Assembly (NCBI GenBank): GCA_007118445.1
Contig: SKRP01000080.1
Coordinates: 1 to 8,069, forward strand
Reading direction: 5' to 3'
DNA length: 8,069 bases
Source: Natronohydrobacter sp.
GTDB lineage: Bacteria; Pseudomonadota; Alphaproteobacteria; Rhodobacterales; Rhodobacteraceae
Below the pieces are notes generated by a model. It ran no database searches. It saw only the letters and a list, made by a program, of their open reading frames with translations, and was not told where the DNA came from. The position numbers and the translations under genes were made by a program. Positions 1 through 6,410 of this stretch are shown here, piece after piece. Each line of letters opens with the position of its first letter. The first letter of the stretch is position 1.

Positions 1-336
1 CGCGGGCCGGAGGGGGCTGAACTGGATGTGCCGGTTTTCGGCACGGTCATGGTCCCGACAGCCAAGGCCCCGCATCTGGCGGGGCAAGGGGCTGCGAAGC
101 TGGTGGTGCGGGCCGAGAAACTGCTCTTGCGCGACAGCCCGCCCGAAGGCGGTGCCTTCTCGGCCCCGGCCAGCGTGGAAACAGTCGATTATCAAGGCCA
201 GTCCGTGCGCTATTTCGTCCGCTCCGGGGACACGCAATTGCAGGCGATCAACATGATCGATGAACGCCCCTTCCCGGTGGGCGCGCAGGTGCATCTGACG
301 CTCAGGCCGCAGGATTGCGCGGCGCTGCCCGGGTAA
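1..336 (+). CDS. ABC transporter ATP-binding protein, C-terminal TOBE part (partial, 5' end outside window)
   Basis: This is the last 111 residues of a protein whose reading frame is open from base 1, so the start and the whole nucleotide-binding domain lie to the left. The visible part looks like the TOBE_2 domain that closes PotA/UgpC-type ATPases: a 'VVRAEKLLL' stretch (the position of the usual 'iRPE' motif, about residues 37-45), then a 'VETVDYQGQSVRYFV' beta-strand segment and a closing 'PVGAQVHLTLRPQDCAAL'. No Walker or signature motif falls in the window. By family knowledge it would power uptake of a polyamine, opine or amino-acid-like solute at the inner membrane. It ends with TAA only 5 nt before the aminotransferase ATG, which places it in the same operon and hints that the operon imports what it degrades. 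Substrate unknown. The GTG at 28 and the ATG at 26 are internal, not starts. Confidence 0.8.
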   Translation, partial: RGPEGAELDVPVFGTVMVPTAKAPHLAGQGAAKLVVRAEKLLLRDSPPEGGAFSAPASVETVDYQGQSVRYFVRSGDTQLQAINMIDERPFPVGAQVHLTLRPQDCAALPG

Positions 337-341
337 CTGCG

Positions 342-1676
342 ATGAGTCATCTGTTCTATCAGACCGCCCAGCGTCGCCCCGTGCTCGATCAGGCGCGCGG
401 GGTGTATATGTGGGACATGGATGGCAAGCGCTATCTGGACGGGTCAAGCGGCGCGATGGTGTGCAATATCGGCCATTCGAACCCGCATGTTCTGGACGCC
501 ATGCGCCGCCAGATGGAGAAATCCACTTTCGGCTACCGGCTGCATTTCGAGACCGAAGCCTCTGAAGCGCTCGCCGCCAAGACGGCTGCGCTTTGCCCCG
601 GGGGCATGAACAAGATCTTTTTCGTCTCAGGCGGGTCCGAGGCGGTGGAATCGGCGCTGAAGCTCGCGCGCCAGCATGCCTTGGCAATGGGGCAGGGGAC
701 GCGCTGGAAGGTCATCAGCCGCAGCCCCAGCTATCATGGCTGCACCCTGGGCGCGCTGGCCGTTACCGGCTATGCACCCCTGACCGCGCCTTTCGCGCCG
801 ATGATGCGCGCTATGCCGATGATCCCGGCCCCGCGCGCCTATCTTGACGGGCTGGACCCTGCCGACCCCGCAACCGGCGCGCATTACGCGGCCATGCTGG
901 AGGCCGAGATCATCGCGCAGGGGCCGGACACTGTGCTGGCCTTCATCGTCGAGCCTGTAGGTGGCGCTTCGACCGGCGCGCTGGTGCCGCCTGCGGGCTA
1001 TATGCAGGCCGTGCAGGAGATCTGCCGCAAATATGGCGTGCTGCTGATCCTTGACGAGGTGATGACGGGCGCAGGTCGCACAGGTCGGTTTCTGGCGCTC
1101 GAGCATTGGGGGCTGAGCCCGGATATCGTGGTGCTGTCGAAAGGCTTTGCCGCCGGTTACATGCCGCTCGGGGCGATTGCCGCGCGCGATGATCTGGTGC
1201 AGGCCGTGCTGGATCAGGGCGGTTTTCTGCATGGGTTCACCTATGCGGGCAACCCGCTGGCCTGCGCGGCGGGCGCGGCTGTGATTGACGAAATCGACCG
1301 GCTGGGGCTGGTGCAGAACGCGGCTGAGATGGGCAAGGCGCTTCGGCTGCAGCTGGACGGGCTGATGGCCCGCCATCCGATTATCGGGGATGTGCGCGGC
1401 AAGGGGTTGCTCATGGCTTTCGAGCTGATGGCTGACCACGACAGCAAGGCCCCGCTGCCGCCCGCGCTGAACGCGCATCAGCGCCTTGTCGATATTGCCT
1501 ATGACATGGGGCTGATCGTCTATTCCCGCCGCACCCGTGACGGGATCGAGGGCGATCATATCATGGTCTGCCCGCCGCTGATCGTGAGCGAGGCGCATCT
1601 TGACGAGATCACCGAAACACTGGACGCGGCGCTGACCCGGCTGGTCGCGGATCTGGCGCTGGCGGAAATGGCCTGA
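342..1676 (+). CDS. Class III (omega) PLP-dependent aminotransferase
   Basis: A 444-residue protein, normal for class III aminotransferases. Recognisable elements in order: N-terminal 'GVYMWDMDGKRYLDG' (20-34), cofactor phosphate loop 'SGGSEAVESALKLAR' (96-110), the Tyr-His-Gly that stacks on PLP (131-133), 'LLILDEVMTGAGRTG' with the pyridine-N-binding Asp at 238, and 'VVLSKGFAAGYMPLGA' with the Schiff-base lysine at 267. A 'FTYAGNPLACAA' motif follows (299-310). It should be a soluble cytoplasmic enzyme moving an amino group from an amine or beta/omega-amino acid to a keto acid such as pyruvate or 2-oxoglutarate. I chose ATG 342 (MSHLFYQ...) because it lies just after the transporter stop; a TTG at 315 would overlap that gene and add nine unconvincing residues. 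The next gene, a beta-keto acid cleavage enzyme, starts 4 nt downstream, so a beta-amino acid substrate is attractive, but class III specificity cannot be read from sequence alone. Confidence 0.92.
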   Translation: MSHLFYQTAQRRPVLDQARGVYMWDMDGKRYLDGSSGAMVCNIGHSNPHVLDAMRRQMEKSTFGYRLHFETEASEALAAKTAALCPGGMNKIFFVSGGSEAVESALKLARQHALAMGQGTRWKVISRSPSYHGCTLGALAVTGYAPLTAPFAPMMRAMPMIPAPRAYLDGLDPADPATGAHYAAMLEAEIIAQGPDTVLAFIVEPVGGASTGALVPPAGYMQAVQEICRKYGVLLILDEVMTGAGRTGRFLALEHWGLSPDIVVLSKGFAAGYMPLGAIAARDDLVQAVLDQGGFLHGFTYAGNPLACAAGAAVIDEIDRLGLVQNAAEMGKALRLQLDGLMARHPIIGDVRGKGLLMAFELMADHDSKAPLPPALNAHQRLVDIAYDMGLIVYSRRTRDGIEGDHIMVCPPLIVSEAHLDEITETLDAALTRLVADLALAEMA

Positions 1677-1680
1677 GCGC

Positions 1681-2607
1681 ATGTCAGGCATCATCATCAC
1701 CTGCGCGCTCACCGGCTCGATCCACACCCCGAGCATGTCGCCCTATCTGCCGATCACCGGCCCCGATATCGCCCGGCAGGGGGTCGAGGCCGCACAGGCC
1801 GGGGCCGCGATCCTGCATCTGCACGCACGCGACCCGGCAACCGGGCAACCCTCGGCGGCGCTGGCGCATTTCAGGGGCTTCGTGCCCGATCTGGCCCGCG
1901 ACACGCAGGCCATCCTGAACCTGTCCACGGGCGGCAGTGCTGTCATGTCGCTCGATGATCGGCTGGCCGCCCCGCTGGCGATCGCGCCGGAAATGGCCTC
2001 GCTGAATATGGGCACGATGAATTTCGCGCTCTACCCGATGCTGGGCCGCGAGCGTGACTGGGCGCATGACTGGGAGAAACCATTTCTCGAAGGCACCGAT
2101 GATCTGGTCTTCAAGAACACCCCGCGCGACATCGCCCATATCCTGAGCACACTGGGGCAGGAGCGCGGCGCGCGGTTCGAGTTCGAATGCTATGATCTGA
2201 GCCATCTCTACATGCTGCGCCATTTCGCCGACCGGGGCCTGATCCGGCCGCCCTATTTCATCCAGTTCGTGTTCGGCGTGCTGGGCGGCATGGGGCCGGA
2301 CCCGGAAAACCTGACCCATATGCTGCGCATCGCCGACAAGCTGTTTGGCGGCGATTATCTGTTTTCGGTGCTGGCCGCCGGGCGGTTCCAGATGCCGCTG
2401 ATCACCATGGCAGCGGCGATGGGCGGGCATGTGCGCGTGGGGCTGGAGGACAGCCTGACCATCGCGCGCGGGCAGCTTGCGCGCTCGAATGCCGAGCAGG
2501 TCATGAAAATCCGCGAGATCGTGGAACGGCTGGGCCGCGTGGTCATGACGCCTGATCAGGTGCGCGACAGGTTGGGGCTGAAAGGTGCAGGGCAGATCCA
2601 TGCGTGA
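1681..2607 (+). CDS. BKACE / DUF849 family beta-keto acid cleavage enzyme
   Basis: A 308-residue TIM-barrel protein of the 3-keto-5-aminohexanoate cleavage enzyme (Kce) family. These enzymes join a beta-keto acid with acetyl-CoA and cleave it to acetoacetate and a new CoA ester, using a divalent metal (Zn2+ in Kce). Family marks seen: 'AILHLHARDP' with metal ligands H46 and H48, 'LNLSTGG' (79-85), 'FEFECYDLSHL' with an acid at 169, and 'GGHVRVGLEDS' with R252, metal ligand E256 and D257. These match, by spacing, the Ser82, Glu143, Arg226, Glu230 and Asp231 I recall for Kce. The usual GLEDN ends in Ser here. It is somewhat longer than Kce (about 275 residues), with extra residues between the STGG motif and the central acid. 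It follows the aminotransferase by 4 nt, consistent with cleavage of that enzyme's keto product. The kce symbol is withheld because the many BKACE subfamilies differ in substrate. Confidence 0.92.
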   Translation: MSGIIITCALTGSIHTPSMSPYLPITGPDIARQGVEAAQAGAAILHLHARDPATGQPSAALAHFRGFVPDLARDTQAILNLSTGGSAVMSLDDRLAAPLAIAPEMASLNMGTMNFALYPMLGRERDWAHDWEKPFLEGTDDLVFKNTPRDIAHILSTLGQERGARFEFECYDLSHLYMLRHFADRGLIRPPYFIQFVFGVLGGMGPDPENLTHMLRIADKLFGGDYLFSVLAAGRFQMPLITMAAAMGGHVRVGLEDSLTIARGQLARSNAEQVMKIREIVERLGRVVMTPDQVRDRLGLKGAGQIHA

Positions 2608-3088
2608 CACAGTGTTCCAAGGGGTGCAGGGCGCGGATGATCTGGCGCGGCTGGAAGCGGCCTTGCGCGCGCTCAGTGCCGATATCGCCGAAGAATATGC
2701 CACCGACAGCGCGATTCTGGCGCAGGCCGTTCTCGGCCCGCAGCCGGTCGCGCAGGGGCTTCTGGCCCTGCAGGATGACCAGACGCTGGGTGCCGCGCTC
2801 TACAGCCCTGTCTTTTCGACCGTGCGCGGGGCGGCGGGGGTTTATGTGTCCGATCTGTGGGTCAGCCCACAGGCCCGCGGGCAAGGGCTTGGCGCGGGCT
2901 TGCTGGCGCAGGTGGCGCAGGCCGGGGCCGCGCGCTGGCAGGCGGGCTGGCTGAAACTCGCGGTCTATGACCACAGCACCGAGGCGCAAAGCTTCTACCA
3001 GCGCCTTGGCTTCGCGCCTGCGCGTGGGATGCAGGAAATGCGCCTTGATGCGCAGGGCGTGGCAGATCTGATCAGGAGAGCCGGATGA
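2600..3088 (+). CDS. GNAT family N-acetyltransferase
   Basis: A 162-residue protein with the GCN5-related acetyltransferase fold. The acetyl-CoA pyrophosphate loop is clear in 'VSDLWVSPQARGQGLGAGLL' (83-102, with the R/QxxGxG core at 91-98), and the C-terminal motif B is 'STEAQSFYQRLGF' (126-138). The DLWV strand plus this C-terminus resembles small-molecule acetyltransferases (diamine, polyamine or amino acid type) more than the ribosomal RimI type, but specificity is not readable. I start at ATG 2600, which overlaps the BKACE stop by 8 nt; an in-frame GTG at 2585 is possible but adds little. Its stop overlaps the deacetylase start by ATGA. Encoding an N-acetyltransferase immediately before a deacetylase is notable: the two could act on different nitrogen atoms, protect an intermediate, or form one step each in an acetylated route. 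Confidence 0.9.
   Translation: MRDTVFQGVQGADDLARLEAALRALSADIAEEYATDSAILAQAVLGPQPVAQGLLALQDDQTLGAALYSPVFSTVRGAAGVYVSDLWVSPQARGQGLGAGLLAQVAQAGAARWQAGWLKLAVYDHSTEAQSFYQRLGFAPARGMQEMRLDAQGVADLIRRAG
3074..3080 (+). promoter_or_regulatory. Shine-Dalgarno site for the deacetylase gene
   Basis: AGGAGAG lies 4 nt before the ATG at 3085, inside the last codons of the acetyltransferase gene. It supports that start and argues that the ATGA overlap is a re-initiation junction with its own ribosome site. Confidence 0.6.
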
Positions 3089-4101
3089 AAGCCATATTCG
3101 ACGACCGCCAGCGCCTGCATGACCCGCAGCATTTCATGGCCAATGGCAAGACCTATCCCAGCCCCGAATCGCCCGAACGCATTGCGCGGCTGATGGCCGG
3201 GGCGCAGGCCGCAGGCTGCGCGTTCCAGCCGCCGCAGGATGCCGGGCTTGGCCCGATTGCCGCGATCCACAGCGCCGAATATCTGCATTTCCTGCGTACG
3301 ATTTACCCGCGCTGGCAGCGCATCCCCGATGCCGGGCCAGAGGTGATCCCGAATGTCCATCCCGCCGCGCGCACGGACAATTACCCGAAATCCGCCATCG
3401 GGCAGGCTGGCTATCATCAGGCCGACACAGCCTGCCCCATCGGCCCGCAGACATGGGACGCGGCCTATTGGTCGGCGCAATCGGCGATCACCGGCGCGGA
3501 TCTGATCGCAGAGGGGCAACGGGCGGTCTATGTGCTCTCGCGCCCGCCGGGGCACCATGCGTTCAGCGATCTGGCAGGGGGGTTCTGCTTTCTGAACAAC
3601 TCGGCCATCGCGGCCGCGCGGCTGCGCGCGCATGGGTTACGGCCTGCGATCCTGGATGTGGATGTGCATCACGGCAATGGCACGCAGGGCATTTTCTACG
3701 ACCGCGATGATGTGCTGACCGTCTCGCTGCACGCGGACCCTGACCGTTTCTATCCGTTCTTCTGGGGTGCCGCGCAGGAGCGGGGCACAGGGCGCGGCAT
3801 GGGCTGCAACCTGAACCTGCCGCTGCCGCGCGGCACCGATGATGCAGGCTATCTGCGCGCGCTCGACACGGCGCTGGCGCGGATCCATGCTTTCGGGGCC
3901 GATGCCGTGGTCGTGGCGCTGGGCTTGGACGCGCATATTGATGATCCGTTCAAGGGGCTGGCCATCACCACCCCCGGTTTTCAGGCCATCGCGCGGGCCA
4001 TTGCCGGAACCGGGCTGCCGCTGGTGCTTGTGCAGGAGGGCGGCTATGTGTCAGACGCGCTGGCGGATAATCTGACAGCATTCCTGCGCGGGGTCTCATG
4101 A
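3085..4101 (+). CDS. Histone-deacetylase-fold amidohydrolase, acetylpolyamine amidohydrolase-like
   Basis: A 338-residue, full-length member of the arginase/deacetylase superfamily, close in layout to Mycoplana ramosa acetylpolyamine amidohydrolase (APAH, 341 residues). Catalytic elements: 'LSRPPGHHAF' with the paired histidines H157/H158, 'AILDVDVHHGNGTQGIFY' with metal ligands D193 and H195, 'ALGLDAHIDDP' with the third ligand D282, and 'VQEGGY' with the transition-state tyrosine Y321. These sit a constant one to two residues from the APAH positions I recall (H158/H159, D195, H197, D284, Y323). It also keeps the long loop around 95-125 that in APAH builds the dimer and narrows the active site, pointing to a small N-acetyl substrate rather than protein. 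In that loop an APAH acid (recalled as Glu106) appears as Ile105, while a second acid is kept as Asp114. Expected to be a cytoplasmic Zn/Fe enzyme releasing acetate. Being coupled to a GNAT gene and to a racemase for N-acyl amino acids suggests an N-acetyl amino acid or amine as substrate. Confidence 0.9.
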   Translation: MKAIFDDRQRLHDPQHFMANGKTYPSPESPERIARLMAGAQAAGCAFQPPQDAGLGPIAAIHSAEYLHFLRTIYPRWQRIPDAGPEVIPNVHPAARTDNYPKSAIGQAGYHQADTACPIGPQTWDAAYWSAQSAITGADLIAEGQRAVYVLSRPPGHHAFSDLAGGFCFLNNSAIAAARLRAHGLRPAILDVDVHHGNGTQGIFYDRDDVLTVSLHADPDRFYPFFWGAAQERGTGRGMGCNLNLPLPRGTDDAGYLRALDTALARIHAFGADAVVVALGLDAHIDDPFKGLAITTPGFQAIARAIAGTGLPLVLVQEGGYVSDALADNLTAFLRGVS

Positions 4102-5129
4102 AAGTCGCATTTCACACGCTCTATCTGAAGAAACGCTTCCCCTTGCGCATCTCGCGCGGCGAGATCCTGGGCGGCGAGAACCTGTTCCTGTCCATCACGG
4201 AGGGCGGGCTGACCGGCTGGGGCGAAATGGCCCCCTCTGCGAGCGAAGGCGCGGCAGATGTGGCCGAGGGGCGCGCGCAGCTGGACGCCTTTTGCGCAGG
4301 CGGGCTGGAGGGCGCGATCCACGACATCTGGGCGCGCGCCCATGCCGCCGGGGTCGGGGCCTGCGCGCTGGCGGCGCTGGATATGGCGCTGTGGGATCTG
4401 CGCGCGAAACAGGCCGGGATGCCGCTTTACCGGCTGCTGGGGCTGGCGCGGCGGGGCGTGGTGTCCTCGCTGACCGTGGGGATAAACCCGCCTGATGTGG
4501 TGCGCGAACGGGTGCCGCTTTTGCTGGCGCGCGGGGCAAAGGCGCTGAAAATCAAGCTCGGCAGCCCCGAGGGGATCGCGGCTGACAAGGCCATGTTCGC
4601 CGCCGTGCATGAGGCCGCCGCAGATAGCGGGGCCGTGCTGCGCGTCGATGCCAATGGCGGTTGGTCACTGCCAGATGCGCGCCACATGATGGAGTGGCTG
4701 GCGGCAAAGGGTGTCGAATATGTCGAGCAACCGCTTGTCGAAGGGGCCGAGGACCAACTGCCCGAGTTGTTCAAAACCCGCCCCCTGCCGATCTTTGTCG
4801 ATGAATCCTGCCGCTTTTCGCGCGATATCCCGCGTTTTGCGCATTGCGTGGACGGGGTGAACCTGAAGCTGATGAAATGCGGCGGGATCACCGAGGCGCT
4901 GCGCATTGTCGCCACGGCCCGCGCGCATGGGCTGAAAACCATGATCGGTTGCATGGGCGAAAGCTCGGTCGCGATTGCGGCAGGCGCATCGCTCTCGGCG
5001 CTGTTCGACTATATAGACCTCGATTCCCATCTCAATCTTGACCCGGACCCGGCCAGTGGAGCGCCTTTTGTCGATGGCGTGACCCTGCCCGCCGACCGCC
5101 CCGGACATGGAGGCACTCTCGATGCTTGA
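4098..5129 (+). CDS. Enolase-superfamily dipeptide epimerase / N-acyl amino acid racemase, DgcA-like
   Basis: A 343-residue muconate-lactonizing-enzyme subgroup protein. The two-domain pattern is complete: an N-terminal capping part ('LKKRFPLRISRGE', 'GLTGWGEMAPSA') and a barrel with 'ALKIKLG' (general base lysines K151 and K153), 'LRVDANGGW' (metal ligand D184), 'VEYVEQPL' (E210), 'IFVDESCRF' (D235) and 'VNLKLMKCGGI' (opposing lysine K257). 'GCMGESSVAIAAG' (284-296) and 'DLDSHL' are typical of dipeptide epimerases. Two facing lysines mean 1,1-proton transfer at a carbon alpha to a carboxylate, hence racemisation or epimerisation of an amino acid derivative. Pairing with a DUF1611 gene recalls DgcA, which racemises N-acetyl-D-glutamate, but the N-terminus looks unlike the rhodobacteral DgcA I remember, so I give no symbol. 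A Leu-Ala-type dipeptide epimerase is the main alternative. It overlaps the deacetylase stop by ATGA. Confidence 0.88.
   Translation: MKVAFHTLYLKKRFPLRISRGEILGGENLFLSITEGGLTGWGEMAPSASEGAADVAEGRAQLDAFCAGGLEGAIHDIWARAHAAGVGACALAALDMALWDLRAKQAGMPLYRLLGLARRGVVSSLTVGINPPDVVRERVPLLLARGAKALKIKLGSPEGIAADKAMFAAVHEAAADSGAVLRVDANGGWSLPDARHMMEWLAAKGVEYVEQPLVEGAEDQLPELFKTRPLPIFVDESCRFSRDIPRFAHCVDGVNLKLMKCGGITEALRIVATARAHGLKTMIGCMGESSVAIAAGASLSALFDYIDLDSHLNLDPDPASGAPFVDGVTLPADRPGHGGTLDA
5109..5113 (+). promoter_or_regulatory. Shine-Dalgarno site that decides the DUF1611 gene start
   Basis: GGAGG with an 8-nt spacer precedes the ATG at 5122. An earlier in-frame ATG at 5107 lies directly at this site and so has no ribosome site of its own here. 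The site is embedded in the final codons of the racemase gene. Confidence 0.6.
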
Positions 5130-6159
5130 CCCCGCCCTGCCCATCGCGATTTTCACCGAAGCCACTCTGGGCACGATCAATGCCAAGATGGCCGAAGGCA
5201 TCCTGCGCTATGGCCGCAACCCGGTCGCTGCCGTGATCGACAGCACGCAGGCCGGAAAGCGCCTGCGTGATCTGACCAGCATCGACAGGGATCTGCCCAT
5301 CGTCGCCTCACTGCCCGAGGCGCAGGCACTGGGCGCGCAGGTTCTGGTTCTGGGCACTGCACCCTCGGGCGGGCGTCTGCCGCAGGACTGGGTCGCGGTG
5401 CTGGATCAGGCAATCGAAGCGGGTATGTCGCTGGTCAACGGGATGCATGACCAGTTGCAGCCGCGCTACAGCGCGCGTCTGCGCGACGGGCAATGGGTCT
5501 GGGATCTGCGCGTGCCGCAAGGCGATGCGCCGCCCATCGGCATGGCCCGCGCGGCCGCGCTGGGCAATACCCGCGTGCTGATGGTCGGCACGGATATGGC
5601 CATCGGCAAGATGACCGCCGGGCTGGAGCTGACGCGCAGCCTGCAGGATATGGGGCGCGATGCGGCCTTTCTGGCCACGGGTCAGACCGGGATCGCCATC
5701 ACCGGGCGTGGTATCCCGCTCGATGCGATCCGGGTGGATCATGCCTCGGGCGCGGTCGAACGCATGGTGCTGGAGGCCGCCAGCCATGATGTTCTGGTGA
5801 TCGAGGGGCAGGGCTCGCTGCTGCATCCGGGCAGCACGGCCACGCTGCCGCTGATGCGCGGCAGTTGTGCGACCCATATGATCCTTTGCCACCGCGCCGG
5901 CATGCAAACTCTCGACGAATTGGACCGCGTAAGGATCCCGCCCCTGCGCGAGGTGATTGCGTTGAACGAGGCGGTTGCGCGCGCCGCCGGGGCGCTGACT
6001 CCGGCCCGCGTCGTCGCTGTTGCGCTGAACACAGCGCGGATGACCAAGGCCGAGGCCGAGGCAGCACTGAGCGCTGTCTCGGACGATGTCGGTCTGCCTG
6101 CCGTCGATCCGGTGCGGCAAGGCGCGGGAATGCTGGCAAAAGCGGTTATGCATGCGTGA
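5122..6159 (+). CDS. DUF1611 family protein, DgcN-like (putative amino acid N-acetyltransferase)
   Basis: A 345-residue DUF1611 protein. An N-terminal Rossmann-like part ('LPIAIFTEATLGTINAK', 'VAAVIDSTQAGKRL', 'VLVLGTAPSGGRLP', 73-86) is followed by a C-terminal P-loop-like part with 'VGTDMAIGKMTAGLEL' (155-170), 'FLATGQTGIAITGRGIP' (183-199) and 'LVIEGQGSLLHPG' (225-237). DUF1611 includes DgcN, shown in a marine Pseudoalteromonas to make N-acetyl-D-glutamate from D-glutamate and acetyl-CoA, working with the racemase DgcA. The adjacent racemase gene supports the same two-step logic here. The N-terminus departs from the DgcN sequences I recall (which begin with a 'PYLLFLGD'-like strand), so the amino acid acetylated may differ and no symbol is given. 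Start ATG 5122 is preferred over 5107 for its GGAGG site; it overlaps the racemase stop by 8 nt. The C-terminus 'LPAVDPVRQGAG' is the expected ending, so this last gene of the operon is intact. Confidence 0.85.
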   Translation: MLDPALPIAIFTEATLGTINAKMAEGILRYGRNPVAAVIDSTQAGKRLRDLTSIDRDLPIVASLPEAQALGAQVLVLGTAPSGGRLPQDWVAVLDQAIEAGMSLVNGMHDQLQPRYSARLRDGQWVWDLRVPQGDAPPIGMARAAALGNTRVLMVGTDMAIGKMTAGLELTRSLQDMGRDAAFLATGQTGIAITGRGIPLDAIRVDHASGAVERMVLEAASHDVLVIEGQGSLLHPGSTATLPLMRGSCATHMILCHRAGMQTLDELDRVRIPPLREVIALNEAVARAAGALTPARVVAVALNTARMTKAEAEAALSAVSDDVGLPAVDPVRQGAGMLAKAVMHA

Positions 6160-6191
6160 CATTGAAGGGCGTTGCGCTCATTGGCATTTGC

Positions 6192-6214
6192 GTCACGCCA
6201 GCACTGGCCGTGAC
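6192..6214. terminator. Possible bidirectional hairpin terminator after the catabolic operon
   Basis: GTCAC-GCCA-GCAC-TGGC-C-GTGAC folds into a 9-bp hairpin with a 4-nt loop and one bulged C, 32 nt after the DUF1611 stop. The position suits transcription end in a convergent region, but no run of T follows on either strand. It could equally be Rho-assisted, or chance sequence at the deletion joint of the insertion-sequence relic. Confidence 0.3.
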
Positions 6215-6318
6215 TGCTCACTGCGCGACACGCCCGTCCGCCGCGCGATCTCGCGAACTGGCATCGCGTCACGCAACGCCCATGTCCGAACAATTCTTGA
6301 AAATCCCATGTCTTTCAT
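6193..6318 (-). pseudogene. Truncated IS21-type transposase (istA-like) N-terminal stub
   Basis: A 41-codon frame on the - strand starting MKDMGFSRIVRTWALRD and continuing into 'MPVREIARRTGVSRS', a clear helix-turn-helix of the form found at the N-terminus of IS21 IstA transposases (reIaRrtGvSRnTvrkyL). Right after SRS, where the recognition helix should continue, the sequence becomes unrelated (EQSRPVLA) and hits a stop. Everything downstream, including the DDE catalytic domain and istB, is absent. It begins 104 nt inside a matching terminal-repeat structure, as expected for the left end of such an element. Too short to be a working regulator. Family assignment rests on motif resemblance only. 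Confidence 0.55.
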
Positions 6319-6362
6319 TCCTGTCGTCCCCAATTGCTTCGAGCAGAGGCAAGCTTGCACAT

Positions 6363-6410
6363 GGGTCAATTCTCAATGACGATTTCTGCTGTTGCCGGGT
6401 CGGTTCTCAG
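6363..6410 (-). repeat. Paired imperfect direct repeats of the IS21-like end
   Basis: On the + strand the two copies are GGGTCAATTCTCAA (6363-6376) and GGGTCGGTTCTCAG (6397-6410), identical at 11 of 14 positions. They are probably the transposase-binding sites of the lost element. Confidence 0.6.

Noticed and set aside
627..1736. A 369-codon open frame on the - strand opposite the aminotransferase
   Set aside because: It mirrors the GC-rich codons of a strongly supported + gene, is rich in Arg, His and Gln without any recognisable motif, and has no neighbours on that strand.
1684..2703. A 339-codon open frame on the - strand opposite the BKACE gene
   Set aside because: Same reason: a codon-bias shadow of a gene with intact metal-binding motifs on the + strand.
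4098..6159. Direct naming of the last two genes as dgcA and dgcN
   Set aside because: The gene pairing fits, but the N-terminal sequences differ from those I recall for verified enzymes, so only a 'like' call is justified.
5308..6162. Long - strand open frames opposite the DUF1611 gene
   Set aside because: Low-complexity Arg/His/Gln-rich translations with no domain; the + strand DUF1611 motifs are complete.
6086..6379. A 97-codon + strand frame spanning the DUF1611 stop
   Set aside because: Its 'RDTPVRRAISRTGIASRNAH' stretch is the antisense image of the transposase helix-turn-helix on the other strand.
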